NCBI GenBank assembly: GCA_010645155.1
Contig: CM021315.1
Coordinates: forward strand, 9,480,140 to 9,544,139
From: Tigriopus japonicus
Lineage: Eukaryota; Arthropoda; Copepoda; Harpacticoida; Harpacticidae
Direction of reading: 5' to 3'
DNA length: 64,000 bases
Shown in pieces: positions 20,060 through 33,062 of the stretch. Within the stretch, counting starts at the first letter, position 1, and each line of letters opens with the position of its first letter. The notes beneath the pieces are model-generated. The model saw nothing but the letters and a program-made list of their open reading frames with translations, did no database searches and had not been told where the DNA came from. Position numbers and translations under genes: made by a program.

Positions 20060-23000
20060 CTAATCCCAGATAAGCCCTGGATCCGATTGCCGACAATGAG
20101 ATCATTCGAGTACTTTTGTTTCTTTACGTTTTTGCATCTCCAGCTTTGAAATTCCCCGTAGTCTTTATCTCAGAAGGTCAGGCAAAGTAAAACAATCGAC
20201 GGGAAACCACGTCTATGAGGAAACTAATAACACGGAGCTGAATCTCAGTTCGAAAATCCGCTTCGCTTTCTCTCATGATTCATTCCTGAAGTTGAGGGGC
20301 CTTTTGTCTTCCCGAATAGAATAAGAAGGATGAGCTCAGTCCTTTACTCGAGAGAAGGCCAGTACTACATTGATTGGGAAATTGCATGATGGGTAAACAA
20401 GGTCAAGTAGAACCAGACCGAACCGATTAGATGTGCTTCATAATGAACACTCTTGAATGTTATGTTGTTGGTGTTTGTTATTTTGCTCAAATACCTTTTT
20501 ATAGAGTTAACCATTGTTTTTTGGTGTGCCTTGAAAAGTCAAAGGAAACTACAATAAATTAAAGACATCGTTCAAAGTTTGCCCCACGACCAACACCTTT
20601 ATTTTTTTACATTCGTTAATTTGTCATGGAGGCCCTTGAATGTTTCCTTGGCGTTAAATAGTCACTTAAAGTATCGAGGATAAAGTTTTATGGATGTTCA
20701 GGGGGGGTCTAGGTTTGAACATTGATAATGGTTCAAATTTCCAATTTTTGCCAAAAAGGAAGGGATTTCACTTTCAGTAAACCTATCATTTTGTTATATT
20801 CATAGTTTAACTATTAAAGTTTTAGAGTGTTTCAATGGTTTATACAGAACTACGTAAGTAAATAATATTTTTAAATTCCACGTTGTCGATTGACGAGCAT
20901 CCAAGTTTGTTTTCCATCTTTTTCTTTTTGTATTTCATCGCCTAGAGTCTTCCCGTGTACCAAGCACCTCCCGTTTAGTGGAACAAGCGGAAATAAGAGG
21001 ATGAGTTGAGAAGGCGTGAACCCAAGATTTCTGTTGGTCTCACACCTCGAGCCGAACCCATGACCAAGTGAGGGAAATGTGGAACAAGTCCGTTCCTTGG
21101 AGCCTTCAACGCAGGCATGGCACACACACGAAAGCTCAAGCACAGAGCCTTCAGGATAGAGATCATTTTCACAAGATGGGAACACGTAGATGGGCCGTGG
21201 TTTAGTGAGAGATCCAAGATTGAATTGAGATTCAGAGTGAACCAAGACTAGTGAGTGACGTGATTAGACAGGTGAGTAAGCAATAATCTAACTTATTTTG
21301 ACTCTTTAGGTTATGGAAGTCGAGCATTATTTACAAGCCAATGTCATGAGTCATTAAGAGTAACTAATTACTCATGAATTTGGAACTTGTGCTTGAAATG
21401 AAAGTCGGATCAACCCTAATACAAGACCGCTTTGGACAAAGGCGCTAATCCGAGTGCTTAACATCTCACTTTTTATCAATGTTTTGTGCCTCAAAAGAGA
21501 ATTAATCCATTTGTGCACAAATATTTTAGACAATGAGTTACTAAGGAACAATCATTCCTTCTCGTGCATTCTATGAACTCGTGTTCCTAGAAGTTATTTG
21601 GCCCTTTTTCTTGTGTAAAATGTGCAATCAATCTGTGGAATATAATCTCTTTGGGGCATCTCTGTCAAGCTTAGTCAAAAGAGTCCCTTTTCCTGTCAAG
21701 TACGCATCAGAGATGCGGGTTTGTATTAGCTTGAGGATGGGACGCTTGGTTGTTCCCACTTCGATTCTCCTTCTTTTTCAATCCAAGGAACCCCCATAAG
21801 AAGGTAACGAAACCGTGGATGAATGGGACGATCTGGAGGAGGGAGAGAAAGATAACCTGAGAGTGCATTGATAATGGAACTTCAATCAAAATGCACACTT
21901 GACAAAAATTGGCCTTCACCCTCCAAAGACCCTTATGGGATCAAGAGCTTGGAATCTTGTCTCCAATCCAGGGTTCTTCTTACTTCTAAGAAAAGAACGA
22001 ACGCGTCGAAGGGAACATTCCCCAATTCAATGTTGCTTCGAGCATTTGAGATGATGTCTATTGACCCGGACAACCGCATTTGAGGTTGGTGTGGATTACC
22101 CCGTGTGTTTGGGACACCAATCAGGTATCAATGGTTGTCAATGACGAGCCCCTAGGGACCTCTTTCGCTCCCAAATGCTGTCGCAATTGAAAACAATTCG
22201 ACACTGGTCGTGTCCAGTCCAATGAGAATTGGAACTCGCGGAAAAAGGAAACTACCAACTTGCTTTTTCAAACACAAGATCTAACAATAGATTTTACGAC
22301 AAATGCAAGTAGCCATTTTTCATAATTTGTTTTTCCAACGTTGGTAGACCATGTGGCATTTTGAAAGATTTTTTTCTTGAGTTATAACAACTGAAATAGC
22401 TATTCGTTTCATTGAAACTTACATGAATGAAAATTGAAGATGACGATTCGTTTCTCACTTTGTTATCTTTTTGGAATTTTCACCTTTAACAAAGTGGTCA
22501 AGTGTGTTTGTTACAATTATCCATTTCTCAAGAAAAATAACACGATGATAAACGTTCAAACAATATTGATTCATTGTCAATGATTTGGGGGCATCGTGTC
22601 TGAATTGAGTCTCTAAGCAATTCATACGAATCTACAACAATATATGTTCGTACTTCATGTAGAAAGACTGTGCGAAAAAAAGGGTACAAACAAAAAGGAA
22701 AAAATCAGCATGCACAAGAAGCGATTTTATTAGGACAGAAACTCATCATTTTAATATTAAAAATATCCGTATGATCGCACAAGGAATTGATTTAACGTGT
22801 AAAAATTGGGATGAAGTATAATTTTAGTTAAATAGATAGCTTTTGTGTTGTGTGGTCGATAGCGGAAATGTAAGATGAATTTTGTCATGCAATGACGTCT
22901 AGAGAATGGCGACACTCTAGTACATTAGTCTCTCTAAAATTTGGGATTTGATATGTAAACAGATTAACCCCATAATCATCATTTCCTCTCGCGCAATGAT

Positions 23001-26000
23001 TATTACAAATACTCGTGTTCGAATTAGAATTGCATGTGACTAGTATGATTTTTTTAATGTAGAAACTAGTTAAGAGAACAAGGTTAAGTACGATCAAAGC
23101 AAGATCCCTGAAGAGTCAATACGACCTTCTTTGTTTGGAATCGCAAAAATGCTTGGGTTATTCGTTGAAGTGCACAAAATATTATGATGAATCTCCGAAT
23201 TTCCTTTCAAATGCGACTTTTCCATATCTTTCAAACGTGCCCATTTGAATGTTAGAAATATTCCAACTCGTTGTCTAAAAGTTTTTTACTGGGATTTAGT
23301 GTCTTTAAGGTCAAAACGTTCTCGTGTAATGCTGTGAAATTGCCAAAGTGTTGCAAAACTTAGGAATTGGATGTAAATAGCGCTTTATATTCTTTAGTCA
23401 CTCCTCGTTTGGGGGAGATGATGAGCTACAACTGATTGCGGATTTTTTTCCGATATGAGGCGTACCTGACACACGTGGCGAGTTCAGACGTTGACAGAGT
23501 AGCCACGATACAAAGAGGCAATATTCTCGTCCAAGAACTTGCTCCAAAAGAAGTACGATCATCTAGTCACAATCATGAATGTACATAGTTCATTTCAGTC
23601 AGTTATGGTACTGTATTTTCCATGGAGCAAAGTTAGTACAAGGCTGTATGTTCCACTCGGATTTCGGCAAGATATGTGGAATATTCTAAGCGATGAATGG
23701 AGTTAGCTGTCTGGAAATATTGGACTCTCTTGATCTTGGAAAAATGTGTTCCAGTCTGTTGAAAAGAAGAATAGACTCGACTGAAGGGTAGTATGTCAAC
23801 AAAACAAACGCAAAATCATGACCTTTACAAATAGTTTCTTTCAAATTGATCCGATGCTTCTGTAGCCCAATAAATGTTCCCAACTTGGAACAAAGCGTTG
23901 AAGGTGATTAAATTTGCACTGAATCCCTTTCCTTTCGCCATTTCTCGTCAGCAAGTAGTTCAAAGTAGCCCAAGAAGGTTGAGCTTCAACTTGATGACCC
24001 TTCTGATTTTGGGAAGGATCGAATGAAGCTTCCTCGGCCTCTCTCGTTCTCTGGCTCTCCCACCAACAGTCATGGTTTGCACTTTCACTCATAAAGAGCT
24101 AAGAACTCGTCGTTAATGAATATTTTATGAGCCTATGCTTTGTGGTTATAAATCAAGATGAGAAATGCCTTTGAACTCGAAGAGCCAGGCAAGAGAAACT
24201 CCGAAAAGGCTCCCAGAGAAATGAGGGTGTTTGGTGGTGATGGTGACTGGTGGTAACTTTGTGGGCTAATTCAATTCTACCGAGCCTCTGATTTTAAATG
24301 CATGCCACCTGAATAAGAATGACAACGAGGTGAGGCTGAGAATTTTACAGGCAGGGTCATGAGAAGGCCAAGAAGGTTGCCAAGAAAGAGATAAAGTGTT
24401 GTGCATCTACGAAAGCTGAATGTAGTCATTCCCACCCCAGACATTATTCATGGATTAAATGAATTGGAAGGACCTCTAAATAGCCTAAATGAGCCATTTA
24501 TAGAAAGAAAAAAACAGGAAATGGCCTCAAGAGGATTTTAAAAGGGAGAAAGATTGACAGACGTAGGGAACACTGAAGAACTTGTTCCTTCCAAACTTTC
24601 TTCGGCACTTTTGCATTTCCATTTGCGGAAAACAAAACGTATTGGACATCACCCTCCATCAACAACCAATTCGATGGAGACGTTTGAGACTCGATCCACT
24701 CTTATTTACTCTCGAATCTCTTGGGAAGAGAAGAAAGTTCTGCTTTGGACACCTTCCTGACAGGTCTTCTGAGGGAAATAATTTACAAGAAAGCAATCAA
24801 ATGGTGATGTTTACGACTCTCTGAATAATGACGTAACCCCAAAATGCCGACGGATCGCGTATTTTCTCTATGCGCTCTAGCTTGGGTTATATTAGATGCC
24901 ATTGCTTTTACCACCCAGTTCTCGTGCCTATCTGAAACCGGGATGATAAAAGAGCTAGGAATTGATGGTGGTTGGAATGTAATATTTTTCTAATCGGAAT
25001 CCCATAGCTCACCTTATGAATACCATTTGTTGTCAGGACGCTAATGTAATAACGATATCACTTTTCACCTCCGTCCCACCTTGTCCCCTTTCTTGTTCCA
25101 CATTTTCCCTTGGAAGCCCATCTGCTTTTCCACTGAGAAAAAATACACCAAAGCTCTCGTTTCCATTGATTCAAAAAATTGATGGCCATTAGATACCATC
25201 GAAAAGGAGAAAACATTTCATCAAACAACCCATCACATATTGATGCCAATTATAACAAACAGAGAGCTATGATTTTCTTCAGTGCATGTCCACTCTTCAT
25301 ATCAAGTCAGAGGGTCCTTGTCCATTTTGAGATTGGAAGCACTCGCATATCCGGAAAGTGGTGGATGATTGTAATAGGGGTAACTGGAGAATCTGCCTCA
25401 ACGTTTCGTCATTCCACCAAATGTGACGCGGTCATGAGGCCTCTTTTACCTTCAAATTATCCAAGGTTCTCGGATCCGTCCAAATTACAAAGCAAATATT
25501 TCGGGCGAGTCCAAGATTGCCAAGATTTCTCTCACTCACACACTTGCTCAGTTTTCCCAAGGTTTGCGTTCCCTTTTCCTATCCACCTTTGCAATGGTTC
25601 GCGATGGTTCTCATACACGTGTGCCATATCTCTATTATTTACACCACATCTCTTTCCCGCCCCGAAAATGGCCCAACAGAGAAAGGCTAGAAGAGTAGTG
25701 CAGTCCACATCATTCTTTTCTATCTGACTCCTCCACTCTGCTCCAGTTATTAGCCTCATGGTTAGACCACAGATTTTGAACTCTTCAACATAGATTTTGA
25801 TTTGCGCTGAAAGAATTTTGTTGGATCGTTAATGTTCCTTGACTTAGAGAAACGGGACCAAGAAAGAGCCTTGGTCAAATAGTTGTTTGCTTTGAACAAA
25901 ATAAAGACTGGATCTCAATTGGAACAAGTGAAATGCTAGATCTTCCAAATCTACTAAAACTGAGTTCATCTGTGGATCATCGTGGTTTGTTGTGCCTTTT

Positions 26001-26662
26001 GTCCTCATGATGATCTCTGGGGTCTCATTGGAATGCAAGACGCTTGCCCCGAAGTGGTCCTTTATGCCCTCTAAACAACAATTAACCCTCCACCCAACAA
26101 GAAAGAAACACCCACAAAGCTCCATAATCATCCGGATTTCACATCCACCTCTGTTTGGTAACTCGACGGTTTAGGATACAGGCGCCAATGATCAATCAAT
26201 ATTGCTTTGAAGCCTAGTGAATTGGGCTATATAAGATGGTGTTACACCCATGGAACAACCCAGGGGGTTGGAACACATTTGTAAAGTTTTCCAAGGAACG
26301 AAAAGTTTTAAATCCAAGACGGAAAATGAAGCCAAGCTATGGTGGATGGAGTTGTTGTCGTGGTCCCAATTGGATTGGTGTGAGTGAAGAAGAAACAAAG
26401 AGGGAACGAAAGACTGAGAGGTTGCATGTTCCAACAAACTTATTGAAGCAATGGAACACATTCTACAAAGTGACGAGGAGACCCACCCACTGAGATGCTT
26501 GCCAATATCAACTTTGAACACATAAATAAAGCAAAGGGATGGGGTGGGAAATAAGAATCTTGGGAACACATGAGCATGATCTCTTTGTTACATTTATCTC
26601 TTTTGCTCTTTTCCAGATTCCGTGACATTTCAGCGGGTGTAGTGAGTGTAGTGAAGTTCATA
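20060..26662. other. 6.6-kb stretch without a recognised gene
   Basis: Mostly AT-rich with several short frames. The longest is a 124-codon minus-strand frame (20871-21245) that contains a cysteine-bearing piece but no matching exon on either side. No repeat shared with other parts of the window was found. The stretch probably holds 5' regulatory DNA of the flanking genes or exons too short to call. Confidence 0.4.
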
Positions 26663-26786
26663 ATGTTGAAAGTGGTGTGGATGATGGTTTGTCTGATAGC
26701 TTTTCCGAGTGAAGTGAGAACGCTCGTGGAAAATTCTAAAAATCAACAAAGCTCGGATACTAAGGTTCCCAACGTGGACAAACCAG
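26663..26786 (+). CDS. Candidate first coding exon with signal peptide (partial gene)
   Basis: An ATG opens 41 codons: a hydrophobic leader (MLKVVWMMVCLIAFPSEVRT) followed by a polar stretch that ends PNVDKP at a good donor (CCAG|GTGAGA), phase 1. Leader, length class and splice phase resemble the first exon of the Ig-domain gene at 49842, which also ends in ..KP at phase 1. No following exon was found in the transposon-rich DNA to the right, so the gene or alternative-exon identity is open. It could also be chance. Confidence 0.3.
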
Positions 26787-26877
26787 GTGAGAACCCACTT
26801 ATGTAGAACACATGTTGCTTGTTCCCCATTCATTACTGATGGATTTCGAGTTCGATTTTTGTCGCTGAGTTTATATA

Positions 26878-27132
26878 CCCTGTGACAACTTGAGTTGTAA
26901 CAAAAAAATTTCGCTACCACACGCCGTTGACTTCAATTGCAAACTCGAAAGTACATAGGTTAGGACAAGAAATCCTGTGGCAAAAGTTATGAAAAAGTTT
27001 TGCGACGTGGTTTATAAGCATAGCTTTCTTTAAACGATTTCTTGTCGCAACTTACGTACTTTCGTGTTTGCAAATGAAGCCAACGGCGTGTGGTAACGTA
27101 AAATTTCTGGAACAACTCAAGTTGTCACAGGG
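26878..27132. mobile_element. MITE with TA target duplication, Tc1/mariner-like
   Basis: 255 bases with exact terminal inverted repeats beginning CCCTGTGACAACTTGAG and further inverted similarity inward (ACCACACGCCGTTG near both ends). TA dinucleotides flank it at 26876-26877 and 27133-27134. No coding capacity. Length, TIRs and TA duplication suit a Tc1/mariner-type MITE. Confidence 0.65.
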
Positions 27133-27739
27133 TATATAAACTCGGCTTGATGTTTTGCTTTTTTGTCTGTGGAAAAGAGCGCTATCTATTATCAGCTTTA
27201 GGGTTAACCTGAGCCGACAAGTCCTTGGCCATTCATGTCCTTGACATGACGCTTAGATCTCAAAAGAATCTCGCAACCTTTCATTATTAACCTCTTGAAA
27301 CATGGACCCTAGACCCTAATAATCTCCATTCATTAGTGATGGACCGAAAGGACTCTTAACCGAAACCGAAAGTGTCAGCCGAAAGAGGACTTAACCGAAA
27401 ACGAAACCGAAAACTATGAAACTTAATGTATACAAAATCAACTTTTAGAGTTCAAATTGCTCATGTGTTCGTTGTTAGGTAATTGGTCATTCAGCTTTAA
27501 ATTATGACTTGTTCAATCCGCGAGGTGTCATTTTGATCACTTGAGAGTGTGAGAGCGAGGGACCCTGCTCAAAGAAATAGAGGAACGATTTTGTTTTGAA
27601 AAGGTAACATGAATGAACAATTTATATTTCGTTTGAGTTTCTCCAAAAAAGATTGTAACAGATTTGAAAATGTTTGTTTTATTTCATCCAACACTAATCA
27701 AATAAGTAAAATCTATTCCATGGAGGCAAAGCTCTCACT
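27133..27739. other. Non-coding flank with short CCGAAA repeats
   Basis: Bases 27340-27410 repeat the motif ACCGAAA or GCCGAAA several times. The sequence CATTCATTAGTGATGGA (about 27328) also occurs, with changes, at 26829 and in inverted form near 31250, which suggests ends of a further, nested transposon. No gene seen. Confidence 0.35.
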
Positions 27740-28382
27740 CTAGCTTAGAAAACCACCCCGCAATGCTAAGTGCAACCTCGCGTGATTGAGGTTACGTGGT
27801 AAAAACAAACGTACCGTGAATTTACCTGTGAGGCAGTTTTTCGTCTTGCATGACTTTCGAGTGATGGCACCTCAGCCAAGTAACTTATTTCGGCAGTCTT
27901 GCACAATCGTTTCGACAATTCTTGCGTACCGTGACGGTAGGCTCTGCAATTGTCAGTGTCTCGGAAGAAAAGAATAGGTTTCAGCGCTCTTAAGAAGCAA
28001 GTAGGAGAAGTAATCAATCAACTTTTCAAAAACTCGCCTAAGCTAACGGTCACAACATATGGTCCCAAAGCCTAGCCCTGCAGGGCCTTAAGCCTAATCC
28101 TAAAACTGTGTTGCAACATACACTTTGCATATTTATCTATGCCGAGACACTGAGAATCCGTGTGCCAACTTGGACTTCTAGGTCCAAGAGCGTACTGGCC
28201 CGTCCTTAAGACTGCCTGGAGTTTGGTGATTCCCCGTGATTCCCGTTTAGAGAAGTCTCATCAAGCTGTAGCAACCACATGCTTTTATTGCAAACACAAA
28301 ACATTCGCTACGTTTGTTTTTACCACGCAACCTCGCTCACGTGAGGTTGCACTTAGCATTGCGGGGTGGTTTTCTAAGCTAG
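27740..28382. mobile_element. Non-autonomous element with 74-bp terminal inverted repeats
   Basis: Both ends read CTAGCTTAGAAAACCACCCC inward, followed by GCAATGCTAAGTGCAACCTC, and pairing continues to ACAAACGTA, about 74 bases in all. The centre (27813-28306) has no coding frame of note. The target duplication is unclear: it could be the TA in the end motif, or eroded 8-bp flanks. Confidence 0.65.
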
Positions 28383-30465
28383 ATCCCTCTCTCTCATGAG
28401 TGAGTGAGTAGAAGAATTTAATTAAATCGTAAATTTTCTTTAATTTTTTTGACCCTTTTTGGTCCAATTTTAAATTTTTTGACCCTTTTTGTGGGCCATT
28501 TTTGGTCAACAGCTACTAACACATCCAGCCTGACCAATTTCAGCTCTTTAGAGCAGAAGAAAGAGCTAAATATGGCTCTTTTTCCTCATATTTTGGAAAT
28601 TTGGCTCCAAATTTGAGCATTTAGCACTTTTGGCTGTTTTGGCTCCTTTTGAAATATTTGGCCATTTTTAGCTCTTTTTCTAAAAATTTTAGGGATTTTT
28701 TGCTCCTTTTTACAACTTTCGAAGTTCTACCTCTACAAAATGAGGCTTGTTTAAAAATGGTCATTCTTCTTACAAATACGTAGGATTTTCAGGACAATCG
28801 ACTCCAAACTATGGCTCTTCCTGCTGAAGCAAAAAATTGCAACTTTTGTCTCCTTTTGTCTTCGTCTCCATTAACGTGCTGGTACCGACTAAAACCTTGA
28901 CTTAGTTTACTCTTTGATTCTAACTACTCTTCTCTAATTGACAAAAAGTTCATTTGATGTGGTTGAAATTTAGCTTGTGAGCTTTGAATTACGGGCCAAA
29001 CAATGGGTTAAATTAGATTTTTCTCTGGTCAGCCCTTGAAATCAGCCAAATGAAAAGTGGCTTTTGCGAATGACCATAAAAATTAGCTCTTTCAGCTCCA
29101 AAATTTGCCCTTAAACTGAGGTATTTAGCTCTTTTTGATCTTAAACTGTTGGACACGCTGAAAACTTAATCAGCCAGAAACAACTAAATGTGCTGAGTTG
29201 TAGTTAAATTACAAATAATGATTACCAGAATGACTATTTGCAACTTTAAGTTCAATATTGCCATTTTTAATACAGTTGGGGAATAACTTTTTTTTCAATT
29301 TTTTGGCCTTTTTGGAGTAAATTTAATTTAATTCTTTTGTGAAAATCAGTAAATTTTTCTACGCGCTCCACTCATGAGCAATGTTTTCATTCACAATTTT
29401 TGTCACACACTTTATATTTTTCATTTTTTATTCTTCAACTTAAAAAAATGTGTTACTTCACATCTGGGAGAAAAAAAATACTAGGGCCCGGAAATAATTT
29501 TTTTAAAAATATTTATCCATTTTTCCTCATTTTTTTTAAATATTTTAGCTTTTTCATGGAAAAAATAAATATTTTAAGAATATTTGAGTCAGAAAAAATA
29601 TTTCAGGCCAAATGGAGGAAAATAAATGAACGACCAATGCTCAATAGGGCTTACCAAAAATGAACCCAAAATACAAAAACCTCTAAAAATTGGCAATTGT
29701 TCTGAAATTTGACAACTGCAGCCTAAATTACTGTCATACGCGAAAAAAAAACTGCGCCATCTATTGAGGCAAATTGAAAATTGTATTTTTAAATCAATTA
29801 CATTCAAGTATGCCTCCAAATACGGCCAAATGCTTCAAATTCACTAGAAACAAATTTTGAAAATCAGTGCATATAGACAAAAATATCAAACAATGGCCTT
29901 GTCAAAAAAATATTTCTTAAATATTCAGCTTTTTCCAAATATTTTGGCCTTTTGAAGAAAATACATATTGGATATTTTGTCACCTTTTTGCAAATATTTT
30001 TCCGGGCCCTAACAATCACCAAGCCAGGACAATTGGAAATGCCCCAGAGATGAAAGTAAAGCTTCTCCTCTGGTGTTCATAATGTACATTTTCCTGTCCC
30101 ACATGGATCATTCACTGTTTAAATGTCCTGAATCTAGGGATTGTTTTGATGATAGTGAAGCTCAGGGTGACTAGATGTATCTTCAAAAAGCTAATCTGAG
30201 CCTATTTCAAGATTGGAGGTGAAATATAGCTTCAAAGACATATTTCTAGCCTTTTCAAACGCTTCTCAGTTTGCAAATTGCAATTTTCAGCCTTTTCTAG
30301 CAGTTTCCTGCCAATTGGATTTTTCATCATTGATACAAATGTTGCTCCTTGAACTTTAGAAAACACTTTAATAAGATCAAGATATTCTCTGGAATGATCA
30401 AACACATGACCACAGTATATCTAGCCAATTTTTTGCATACTCGGGAAAGTGAAATATCCACTAGA
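28383..30465 (+). repeat. 2.1-kb dispersed repeat, arm 1 of an inverted pair
   Basis: The whole stretch is repeated in inverted orientation at 41052-43187 with small differences. It includes AT-rich text with many copies of AGCTCTTTTT-like words, a nested hAT-type MITE (29482-30011), and ends at GTGAAATATCC. No protein frame was recognised. It is unclassified; it may be an old non-autonomous transposon or a longer unknown element. Confidence 0.75.
29482..30011. mobile_element. hAT-type MITE (TAGGGCCCGG family), copy 1
   Basis: 530 bases with termini TAGGGCCCGGAAA and TTTCCGGGCCCTA. It sits at the same place inside both arms of the 2.1-kb repeat. The flanks aaaaatac and acaatcac match at 5 of 8 bases, so the duplication has decayed here; the sister copies keep it better. 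Confidence 0.7.
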
Positions 30466-31092
30466 GGCGTGGCAATCGCACAACTCGTTCTAGCGCCATC
30501 TAGCGGGGAAAGTTCAAACTAGATTTCCACACAGGACCTGTGTTTCGATGTTTTGTCTTTAGCGCTAGTTCGCCAAATTGAATTTCAACCATGAAAAAGG
30601 GCTGGATAAATGGGAATAGTTTAAAAAGATGAGTATTTAATTGATTTGGTACGTTATTGCTATGTTTCAGAATATGAGATGTGTATGAATGTGTTAAATT
30701 CTTAACCTTGTGATTAAACTTCATTTGTTTAAGGATTCCCTGGTTGCCATTCCCGTTTCAGGTTTTCAGGTGCTTCTACAAAGTTCCCGTGATCGTGGTA
30801 CTGGAAGTAATTACACAATCTAATGAACGGAAATATATTCAAATTGAAAGGTGGATCATTAAATCAAATCTGATAGACCGTGATAGAAAAGAACGGAAAA
30901 AACTGGAAAAACGTACGAACAGAAACGAGCTAGTTATCACAGAGGAAGCAGGAAAGAGAATATGATTTAAATCATCAAGCTTTTCCCTCTTTCATTAGGT
31001 TTGTGAGCTATTCACAAGAATAAAGAAAACAAAAGATTACAAACTTAAACTAATGACCGAATAAGCTTTGCAGAGTGTGTCCGTTTGTTCCT
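30466..31092. other. Non-coding, with repeat piece shared with 31355-31465
   Basis: Bases 30400-30530 return in inverted form at about 31355-31465 (shared words CGCGCCTCTA/TAGAGGCGTG and TAGATGGTGC/GCCATCTAGC). The remainder is unique AT-rich sequence with no gene recognised. Confidence 0.4.
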
Positions 31093-31103
31093 TCATGGTG
31101 ACT

Positions 31104-31257
31104 ACTAATGGATTTCGAGTTCGTATTTTGCAATACTTTTGCCATCTTGGTCCTTAAGGGTCAAAAAGCTTGACCACTGCTAAACTTCTCAAAGAGCAAG
31201 ATTCCTAATCTCCAAGTAAAAAGTGGCAACACTCCCAACTCGAAACCCATCACTAAT
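31104..31257. mobile_element. Short imperfect inverted-repeat element
   Basis: The ends read ACTAATGGATTTCGAGTTCG and, inverted, ATTAGTGATGGGTTTCGAGTTG in two pieces. The same end motif also lies at 26829-26855. This suggests a 150-base MITE of a family present more than once. The target duplication is not clear. Confidence 0.35.
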
Positions 31258-31592
31258 GGTGACCCACCTTTCGAAATGTCTTTGGATGAATCGTCTCTTA
31301 ACATCAACACGTCTCCAACTGAAGGACCATTCCTCTCCTTGTCAAGTACAAATAGTTTGAATTTTTATCGCTAGATGGTGCTAAAACGAGTCGCGCGATT
31401 GCCGCGCCTCTATCGGATATTTCACTTTTCCGAGTATGCAAAAAATAGACTAGAAAAATGACATCAACTTTGCTTTTCACCAGAATCTGACAACACTGTT
31501 GAAAGGTTTAAAAACTGAAAAGGCTGTAAATTTGCAATTGGTTAAAAAAATTGGGACCACAGAGGAAATCACATGAAGCCAGATTGTAAAAG

Positions 31593-31835
31593 CATAGGCG
31601 TAGGAGGTGTGGTTTATTTGGGGGGGCAACACCAAATTTGCCCGAATTTCACAATTTATTTGCGATTAATTATTGTCTGGTTCTTCAGTATTTTTACTAT
31701 TAATCTTGTTATTTAATATCATTTTTCCCCTCCCCGAATGCCCGAATATCTCAACTCATTTGCCCGAATTTTAGCAGTCTCCGGAGGCCAGGGGGGGCAG
31801 TTGCCCCCCCTGCCCCCCTGCCTCCTACGCCTATG
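31593..31835. mobile_element. hAT-type MITE with exact 8-bp target duplication
   Basis: 243 bases with terminal inverted repeats CATAGGCGTAGGAGG, flanked on both sides by TGTAAAAG (31585-31592 and 31836-31843). The right half has long C and G runs (31787-31822). No coding capacity. The exact duplication shows a clean insertion. Confidence 0.8.
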
Positions 31836-31843
31836 TGTAAAAG

Positions 31844-32769
31844 GCATTTTTGGTGCCAGGCTTGGAGGGTTGAGCCTTGCCCAGCCAACAAAGCCAGGCA
31901 TCACATCATCCATATATTTCCAATAATCGATTTCAAGCCGGGTATCAGAATGGTACTCTGTCTGTGGGTGGGGATTAAGCTCTGAAAGTTTCCTTGAGGA
32001 GGGTTTGGAGAAGAAACGAATCTGGGACCTCTCTCACTATAGAACACTGCTAACCATGATAACATTACTCCTCCCTACCAAAATTCTTTCTAACAAAAGA
32101 AATATTTCATGCCATGAAAAGCATTGCAAGTAAAGCGTTTTTTTAGGTAATGTTCTCATAATATGGTCATGCCAATCATGTCTTACTTATTTTTGGTGGA
32201 AAACCTTTAATCTTAAGAAAACATTTCAAAAGTTCAGCCTTTTTGGCTTTTTCATTGCTTAATTTAGCTTTAGGTTGCAAAAACCTACCTTGTTTGATAA
32301 TTTTGTTGCAAAGCTTGGCTCGTATTTGGTCACACAGATGAAGCCAATGGTGGAATGGAAGAATCGATCTATTCAAGACCATTCAGAATTCTCCAAACTA
32401 CTACAAATGGCTGCTAAAATCAAGTTGTTCATGTGCTTTAAGAATTGTGCTCCTTTTGGTACAAGTCATGAGTATTTGTTCTCTTTTCCTTTTTGTTTTA
32501 AAATCTGCCACTTGCGATCCATGTTTAATCTATTAACTTGCATGACACAATTTTTAAGTGAGAAAAAGTGCTAAAAGAGGAACCATGATTTCCAGGATGA
32601 ACAATTCAATGACGTTCTTCTGCAAATGAGACCTTGCATATGTTGAGTAGAATTGACACTACCTAGAACTGTATTTGCCGTCATTTCTCAAGTGTGAAGA
32701 GTTCTCAATTAAAAGTGAAGAAGTCATGTATATTAAAAATGCTATGTTGTTTTTAACAGACCTGTTCAA
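31844..32769. other. Non-coding stretch, no gene recognised
   Basis: AT-rich DNA with short frames only (a 99-codon frame at 32275 has no recognisable features). It leads into the hairpin minisatellite. Confidence 0.35.
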
Positions 32770-33062
32770 TTATCTTATCTAGATAAAAGATAAAGATAAA
32801 AGATAGTTTATCTTTTATCTTTATCTAGATACTTTTTTCGGGAAAGTATCTTAAAGTATCTTTATCTAGATACTTTTTTCGAGAAAGTATCTTGAAATAC
32901 CTTTATCTAGATACTTTTTTTGGAAAACTATCTTAAACTATCTTTATCTAGAGAATGTGTTCTCTCAATCTTTTGTGTTAAAGCATCCATTATGCATTGG
33001 TTAGTATGCATTATGCATTTTCCCAAAAAGTATCTAGTTAAGATACTTCTAGATACTGTTCT
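32770..33062 (+). repeat. 41-bp hairpin minisatellite, left array
   Basis: About three and a half tandem units starting TATCTTTATCTAGATAC, each containing the self-complementary pair GATACTTT and AAAGTATC around a short loop. More units follow at 33340-33418 and, beyond the retrotransposon, at 37210-37372, so the retrotransposon sits inside one array. Confidence 0.75.

Noticed and set aside
20871..21245. A 124-codon minus-strand frame with cysteines
   Set aside because: No leader, no domain I can name, and no partner exon with matching splice phase. Could be an exon but cannot be supported.
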